Shown here one piece after another: positions 6,395-10,639 of a stretch of 10,639 bases of DNA (its first letter is position 1; every line of letters begins with the position of its first letter). The stretch lies in NCBI GenBank assembly GCA_030589965.1, contig JAUUZM010000073.1, forward strand, positions 1-10,639, in the 5' to 3' direction. A program made the position numbers and the translations under genes. Under the pieces are notes generated by a model, which saw only the letters and a list, made by a program, of their open reading frames with translations, was not told where the DNA came from and made no database searches. The DNA is from Bacteroides sp. (lineage in GTDB: Bacteria > Bacteroidota > Bacteroidia > Bacteroidales > SM23-62).

Positions 6395-7165
6395 ATGAAA
6401 GCAGAAAGATTATTCAATATAGAGGGTAAAATTGCCCTGGTGACCGGTTCGACAGGGGGACTTGGGAATGTATTTGCAAAGGGTCTGGCAGAAAATGGGT
6501 GCACGGTGATTTTGAACAGCAGATCTCGTAAAAAGGTAGAAGCACAAGTAAAAGAGTTTAAAGAATCGGGTTATCAGGCCTATGGTTACGCTTTTGATAT
6601 AACCGATGGAGAGCAGGTAAAAGGGACTGTAGAGCAAATAACAGAACAGGTAGGTGTAATTGATATATTGGTTAATAACGCCGGAATAAACCTTCGTGCT
6701 CCACTGGAGGATTTTAGTGATGAGGATTGGGATAAAGTCATTGGCATAAACCTGACAGGTTCATTTTTGATGGCCAAGTATGTGGCTAAAGAAATGATTA
6801 AAAGAAAGTCCGGTAAGATTATAAACATCGGTTCTATGCAAAGTGAATTGGGAAGACCTACCATTACTCCTTACGCAGCATCAAAAGGTGGTATTAAAAT
6901 GCTGACTAAGGGCATGGCTACAGATTGGGCAAAATACAATATCCAGGTGAACGGAATTGGTCCCGGATATTTTAAGACTGATATGACAAAGCCACTTTAT
7001 GAGAATCCGGAATTTGATTCCTGGTTATGTAGCCGGACTCCAAGCAATCGATGGGGTGAAACTGAAGAATTACTGGGCGCATTACTATTTCTCTCATCCT
7101 CAGCCAGCAGCTATGTGAACGGACAGATGGTCTATGTTGACGGAGGATTGCTCTCAACAGTTTAA
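6395..7165 (+). CDS. idnO: SDR oxidoreductase, gluconate 5-dehydrogenase (IdnO)-like
   Basis: This is a classical short-chain dehydrogenase of 256 residues, the normal family length. The nucleotide-binding motif TGSTGGLG is at 17-24 and NNAG at 94-97. The catalytic tetrad is Asn119, Ser147, Tyr160 and Lys164. Arg43 near the end of the second strand (LNSRSRKK) suggests NADP(H) preference. The stretch from SMQSELGRPTITPYAASKGG through NIQVNGIGPGYFKTDMTK to WLCSRTPSNRWG resembles E. coli IdnO very closely from memory. IdnO interconverts 5-keto-D-gluconate and D-gluconate in L-idonate use. KduD is a related alternative, but its corresponding segments fit less well. The protein is cytosolic. It sits between an exported sulfatase and an IolB-like isomerase, with short gaps of 23 and 28 bases. 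In this setting it may reduce a keto acid derived from a uronate rather than act in a standard idonate pathway, which is inference. Confidence 0.85.
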   Translation: MKAERLFNIEGKIALVTGSTGGLGNVFAKGLAENGCTVILNSRSRKKVEAQVKEFKESGYQAYGYAFDITDGEQVKGTVEQITEQVGVIDILVNNAGINLRAPLEDFSDEDWDKVIGINLTGSFLMAKYVAKEMIKRKSGKIINIGSMQSELGRPTITPYAASKGGIKMLTKGMATDWAKYNIQVNGIGPGYFKTDMTKPLYENPEFDSWLCSRTPSNRWGETEELLGALLFLSSSASSYVNGQMVYVDGGLLSTV

Positions 7166-7193
7166 ACAGGAAATAACTAAAAAAATAATAATT

Positions 7194-7970
7194 GTGAATC
7201 AAGAAAATCATCCTTCGAATTGGAAATATACCAGCCCTGGGGAAGAGGGCTTTTACGAAATCGTTACCCCGGAAAACTCGGCATGCAAAATCACCTGGAT
7301 TTTTCGTCTGAACCTGAATAAGGGCAGCGAGTATTTATTAAAGAAAGATGAACTTGAATTGAATGGAGTTATCATAAAAGGGACTTCTGAAATCAGGTAC
7401 GTAGAGGAGAAACAGGATCTGGGAAAGTTTGATTCTTTTTATTTACCGGCAAAGGAAAGTATAGTAATAACTGCAAAGGAGGATTGTTCCATTTTCATTG
7501 GTGGAAGCATTGATGAAAACAAGGGCAAATTTTTCACGAGGGAGTATGATCTATCCCTGCCCCTGGGTGATATCCATCAGATACATGGGGATGCACCTTA
7601 CAGACGGGAAGTTTTTATGACCCTGGCCCAGGAGGATAAAGGTTCGCGATTGATTTGCGGGATTTCCTGCGGGGATCCTGGGCAATGGACAAGCTGGCCC
7701 CCTCACCAGCATACCGACGATTTGGAAGAGGTTTATTGCTACTTTGATATTGATAAACCACAAGCAGCATTTCATTATGCCAGTCGTAAGGCCGGAGAGT
7801 TTGAATATGTCCATCCCGTATCGACGGGGGACTGTGTAATAATCCCGGAAGGGTATCATCCCACCTGTGGCATGCCAGGTGTGAAAAGTTGCTATTTTTG
7901 GGTTATGGCTGCCCATAAACCGGAAAGCCGGAGGTATGATCTGGCGGTCAATGATCCCAATTTCGGATAG
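7194..7970 (+). CDS. iolB: IolB/KduI-family isomerase, 5-deoxy-glucuronate isomerase-like
   Basis: This is a bicupin enzyme of the PF04962 type, 258 residues from the chosen start. The C-terminal cupin has the usual metal site: His171 and His173 in WPPHQH, a Glu at 178 or 179 in DDLEEVYCY, and His222 in IPEGYHP. Around it, GQWTSWPPH, KPQAAFHYA, GDCVIIPEGYHPT and VMAAHKPESRRY-x-x-x-x-NDP match IolB proteins better than KduI. IolB converts 5-deoxy-D-glucuronate to 5-dehydro-2-deoxy-D-gluconate in myo-inositol breakdown; KduI acts on a keto-deoxy uronate. No other inositol gene is nearby, so the true substrate may be another uronate derivative. The frame opens at an ATG at 7134 inside the upstream gene. 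That start would add 20 residues translated from the end of the SDR gene and a poor Lys-rich stretch, so I prefer the GTG at 7194 (then NQENHPSNWKY), 28 bases after the SDR stop. It is the last gene of the operon and converges with dctM. Confidence 0.82.
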   Translation: MNQENHPSNWKYTSPGEEGFYEIVTPENSACKITWIFRLNLNKGSEYLLKKDELELNGVIIKGTSEIRYVEEKQDLGKFDSFYLPAKESIVITAKEDCSIFIGGSIDENKGKFFTREYDLSLPLGDIHQIHGDAPYRREVFMTLAQEDKGSRLICGISCGDPGQWTSWPPHQHTDDLEEVYCYFDIDKPQAAFHYASRKAGEFEYVHPVSTGDCVIIPEGYHPTCGMPGVKSCYFWVMAAHKPESRRYDLAVNDPNFG

Positions 7971-8017
7971 ACCACTTTACGGGATATATTTTCTCCATAC
8001 AAATCGAGATTTCATTT

Positions 8018-9310
8018 TTAGTCCAGGAACATTTCAGGTATCCATGTTGAAAGAGCAGGGATGGCCAGGATTAGTATCAGAATAGCTACCAATGCCAGAA
8101 TAAAGGGAAGACTGTATTTTACCGTCTGTTGATAATCTGTTTTGGCAATGCTGGTAGCAACAAATAAACCCACTGCAACCGGTGGGGTAGTAGCGCCTAT
8201 TTGTGTTGCCATAATCACCGTTAACCCAAGATAGAAGGGATTAAATCCATAAAGGGAACCTATGTATGTGATAACCGGGATCATTATTATCAATATGGCC
8301 AATGATTCCACAAACATGGTTAGAATCAGCATTATTATCAATAAGATTATCAGTGTTAGGACTGCGTTGTCGGTAATTGATAACAAAGCATTCAGAACAA
8401 ATTCATTGAAATCCAGATAAGTCAGCAACCAACCAAATGCACCTGCAATTGATATTATACTGACCACAATGGTAGTTGTTATTGCGGCGTTTACAAGTAT
8501 CCGGCTGAGGTCTTTGAACTTAACTGTTTTATAGATGAAAACACTGACAATAAAACTGTAGACACATGCAACGATTCCTGCTTCGGTAGCCGTAAATATC
8601 CCTCCCAGTATGCCTCCTAAAATTATTACCGGCGCCAATAATGCAACCCAGACCCTCGGGATTTCCTTAATGACTGATTTCAGGCTAAATCGATTGGATA
8701 TTTTTCTTAGTTCCGGAAAATTTTTAGAAAATGAATGAAGATAAACCGTAGTCATCAGTGCAATCACGATTAGAATACCCGGTAAAATTCCTGCTAAAAA
8801 CAATCCCCCGATTGATACTCCAGCCATTGCTCCGTATACAATCATAACCATGCTGGGAGGAATAATAGATCCGATAATACCGGAGGTTGCAAAAAGTGCA
8901 GCGGAAAATCCTGGTTTGTAACCTTTTTCTTTCATGGGATCAATCAGGATGGAACCAATAGCAGAAGTTGATGCTGCTGCGGATCCTGTAATATTTGCAA
9001 AGATCATACAGGATATCACTGATGCATGTCCAAGTCCCCCTCTCATATGGCCAACAATTTTCTCTGCAAAAGCAACCAGTTTCTTGCTTAATCCGCCGCG
9101 GGACATTAATTCCCCGGTAAGTATAAAATACGGGAGCGCCAGCAAACTAAATGAATCAAGTGTTGAAAATATTTTTTGAGGAACGATGGCTAATACCAGG
9201 TCAGGTGTGAAAACATATCCGGCAATAACTACGATGCCGATCACCAGATAGATAGGAAATCCCAGTAGAATCAAAAGTAGTAGAGCTATGAACAAACCTA
9301 GAATAAACAT
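8018..9310 (-). CDS. dctM: TRAP transporter large permease subunit DctM
   Basis: The product is a 430-residue, strongly hydrophobic inner-membrane protein with about 12 transmembrane segments, normal for DctM. It forms the ion-coupled transport channel of a tripartite ATP-independent periplasmic (TRAP) transporter. Family marks seen in order are LLALPYFILTGELMSRGGLS, GHMRGGLGHASV, FANITGSAAASTSAIGSI, KEKGYKPGFSAALFATSG, IGSIIPPSMVMIVYG and FLAGILPG. In the second half, FTATEAGIVACVYS and GATTPPVAVGLFV correspond to the usual TEA and TPPVG segments. The ATG lies nine bases after the dctQ stop, so the genes are co-transcribed. The stop is 47 bases from the end of the convergent iolB-like gene, with no clear terminator hairpin between them. 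Substrate specificity rests with DctP, not with this subunit. Confidence 0.96.
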   Translation of the reverse strand: MFILGLFIALLLLILLGFPIYLVIGIVVIAGYVFTPDLVLAIVPQKIFSTLDSFSLLALPYFILTGELMSRGGLSKKLVAFAEKIVGHMRGGLGHASVISCMIFANITGSAAASTSAIGSILIDPMKEKGYKPGFSAALFATSGIIGSIIPPSMVMIVYGAMAGVSIGGLFLAGILPGILIVIALMTTVYLHSFSKNFPELRKISNRFSLKSVIKEIPRVWVALLAPVIILGGILGGIFTATEAGIVACVYSFIVSVFIYKTVKFKDLSRILVNAAITTTIVVSIISIAGAFGWLLTYLDFNEFVLNALLSITDNAVLTLIILLIIMLILTMFVESLAILIIMIPVITYIGSLYGFNPFYLGLTVIMATQIGATTPPVAVGLFVATSIAKTDYQQTVKYSLPFILALVAILILILAIPALSTWIPEMFLD

Positions 9311-9319
9311 ATTGCCTGC

Positions 9320-9790
9320 TTAAGTCGATTGAGAGTTCTGTATTAATTTCTGAATGGCTGTTATGATCAGATAAATATTCCCGATAAATAGTCCAGCATA
9401 AATCCATCCCATGCTTATGCCCAGTCCGGGACTGACTTGAGTTCTTGCAACCCTTATCAGCTCAAGCGAATAAACAGCCAATACTACTCCGGTGAGCAGC
9501 CAGAGAGAATTTACAAGTTGCATAAACCGGGATTGATTTTTTATGGACAGCTTTTTGTAAATGATATCCATACCCAGATGTGCAGAGTTCTTATATGCCA
9601 GCGGAATGGTTAAACAGATGAGCCATATATGGGCAAATTTTTGAAACTCCTCGCTCCAGCTTAAGGAACTGTTGAAGAAATACCGGTTGGTAACCTGCAG
9701 AAAACCAACAATTACCATAAGAGCAAATAGTATGGCAATGGAATATGCAAATGTCCTGTGAATTGGATCAAGCCATTTATTAATTTTCAT
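9320..9790 (-). CDS. dctQ: TRAP transporter small permease subunit DctQ
   Basis: This is a 156-residue membrane protein with four hydrophobic helices. The first is AYSIAILFALMVIVGFLQVT, followed by NRYFF. A LSWSEEFQKFAHIW block leads into the second helix. The third is near SLWLLTGVVLAVYSLELI, and the fourth is GWIYAGLFIGNIYLIITAI. The SW-S-EE motif before helix two is characteristic of DctQ. The subunit pairs with DctM in the inner membrane and supports docking of the binding protein. The ATG at 9790 (MKINKW) overlaps the dctP stop by 11 bases. An upstream ATG at 9805 would add five residues and raise the overlap to 26 bases. Either is possible; the shorter overlap seems more natural. Such overlap implies coupled translation with dctP. 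Confidence 0.93.
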   Translation of the reverse strand: MKINKWLDPIHRTFAYSIAILFALMVIVGFLQVTNRYFFNSSLSWSEEFQKFAHIWLICLTIPLAYKNSAHLGMDIIYKKLSIKNQSRFMQLVNSLWLLTGVVLAVYSLELIRVARTQVSPGLGISMGWIYAGLFIGNIYLIITAIQKLIQNSQST

Positions 9791-10639
9791 AGCTTCTGAT
9801 TGCATTTAGAATGGTCTCAGCATCACATCTTTTGGCCATTTGATTTTGAAGAGGAATGCTCTGTATACGAAAAGGTTCAATATCAATGGCATGAAATTGC
9901 ATTCCCTTTGATTCCAAAAAATCCATGGCCTCCTGTTCCTTCACCGGAGCCAATGAACGCTGAATTTCTGCAGTCATTTGAACGGCTTTCTGAACGGCAT
10001 CCTTCTGTTTGGGATTTAATTTATCCCATTGCTTCAGGGAGTACATGAATACAACTGCACCAAATAAGTGACGGGTATAAGTCAGATGTTTTCCCACCTC
10101 GTAAAGTTTGGTCGATTGAATTACCGTAGCATTATGTTCAAATCCATCTAAAATGCCTGTTTGCATACCGGTATAAACTTCCCCGAAGGACATTGGAGTG
10201 GCATTCATACCCATTGAATTAATAGTCTCAATATAATTTTTGGACTGTATTGTCCTGATCTTTAATCCTTTGAGATCATCAATGCTCTCAATTGTTTTCG
10301 ATGTTGTAACTACATTACGATATCCCCAGCTGTCCAGAAAAGAAACAATTTTCAATCCTTTCCCGGAGGATATCCGGGCTAATTCCTGGCCAGCCTCTCC
10401 ATCCAGAGCATCATGAATATGCTTGTAATCTTTCCATAAATAGGGCATGTCCAGTACACCCATTTGCGGAATGAAATTGTTCAAAATAGCTGTACCGCTT
10501 ATACAGCATGATGCACCTGAACCCAGCTGCATGGCTTCATATACTTCCCTTTCCTGTCCAAGTGCATTTGAAGCATATATTTTAACCTCCAGTTCATCAG
10601 ATAAATCCTCCACGAACTGTTTGAATAACCAGGCAGTCA
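9780..10639 (-). CDS. dctP: TRAP transporter substrate-binding protein DctP (5' end cut by window)
   Basis: About 285 residues of a periplasmic binding protein are present; the signal peptide and first residues lie beyond the right edge. A GTG at 10613 could be read as a start, but the frame stays open upstream (TAWLFKQF) and matches the usual helix before DELEVKIYASNALGQERE, so the gene is truncated by the window rather than short. DctP marks include GVLDMPYLW, DGEAGQEL, GLKIVSFLDSWGYRNVVT, the GLKIRTIQSKNY segment whose Arg binds substrate carboxylate in this family, FGEVYTGMQTGILDGFEHNA and VVFMYSLKQWDKL. TRAP systems of this type import carboxylated compounds such as C4-dicarboxylates, keto acids and uronates. 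Uronates fit the opposing sulfatase, idnO and iolB-like operon, but the ligand is not determined. It is the first visible gene of the dctP-dctQ-dctM unit, and the promoter lies outside the window. Confidence 0.93.
   Translation of the reverse strand, partial: TAWLFKQFVEDLSDELEVKIYASNALGQEREVYEAMQLGSGASCCISGTAILNNFIPQMGVLDMPYLWKDYKHIHDALDGEAGQELARISSGKGLKIVSFLDSWGYRNVVTTSKTIESIDDLKGLKIRTIQSKNYIETINSMGMNATPMSFGEVYTGMQTGILDGFEHNATVIQSTKLYEVGKHLTYTRHLFGAVVFMYSLKQWDKLNPKQKDAVQKAVQMTAEIQRSLAPVKEQEAMDFLESKGMQFHAIDIEPFRIQSIPLQNQMAKRCDAETILNAIRSYEN

Noticed and set aside
7134..7193. Upstream ATG extension of the IolB-like gene
   Set aside because: The 20 extra residues come largely from the end of the SDR coding sequence and are unlike IolB N-termini; the GTG at 7194 gives the normal length and a natural gap.
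7971..8017. Bidirectional terminator between the convergent iolB-like and dctM genes
   Set aside because: I looked for a hairpin with T-runs in these 47 bases and found no stem worth reporting.
10614..10639. Reading dctP as starting at the GTG at 10613
   Set aside because: The frame is open to the window edge, the upstream residues fit the family, and no signal peptide follows the GTG, so the gene is cut by the window.

Overview
The window looks like chromosomal DNA from a member of the Bacteroidota, probably a free-living or marine type. Three things point there. Upstream of the sulfatase there is a -7 box of the Bacteroidota form TAnnTTTG. Start codons sit behind A-rich stretches rather than clear Shine-Dalgarno sequences. 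The protein types also fit: an FtsX/LolE permease ending in SPALAIRFE, a NamZ (DUF1343) lipoprotein and an iduronate-2-sulfatase-like lipoprotein. This is inferred from sequence features alone, and genus is not resolved. I see no mobile element, tRNA, rRNA or CRISPR array.

Left part (1-2570): the 5' end of a NUDIX hydrolase gene runs off the left edge on the minus strand. A 587-base intergenic region with several short repeats follows. Next comes a plus-strand gene for a 182-residue coiled-coil membrane protein, convergent with a minus-strand gene for a LolC/LolE-type FtsX permease.

Centre (2651-4747): a single 698-codon frame, divergent from the permease, joins a ten-helix EamA (DMT superfamily) transporter to a complete NamZ/DUF1343 exo-N-acetylmuramidase-like domain. 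An intact lipoprotein signal peptide lies exactly at the junction. This is the most unusual gene in the window.

Right part (4878-10639): a catabolic locus of two convergent units. The plus-strand unit is a three-gene operon: an exported S1-family sulfatase lipoprotein, an SDR very like gluconate 5-dehydrogenase IdnO, and an IolB/KduI-family isomerase. Facing it on the minus strand is a tripartite TRAP transporter (dctP, cut by the window edge, then dctQ and dctM). The likely theme is desulfation of a sulfated sugar acid outside the cytoplasm, import of a carboxylated sugar by the TRAP system, and isomerisation and keto-reduction inside. The substrate is inferred; no glycoside hydrolase, polysaccharide lyase or SusC/SusD pair is present in the window.
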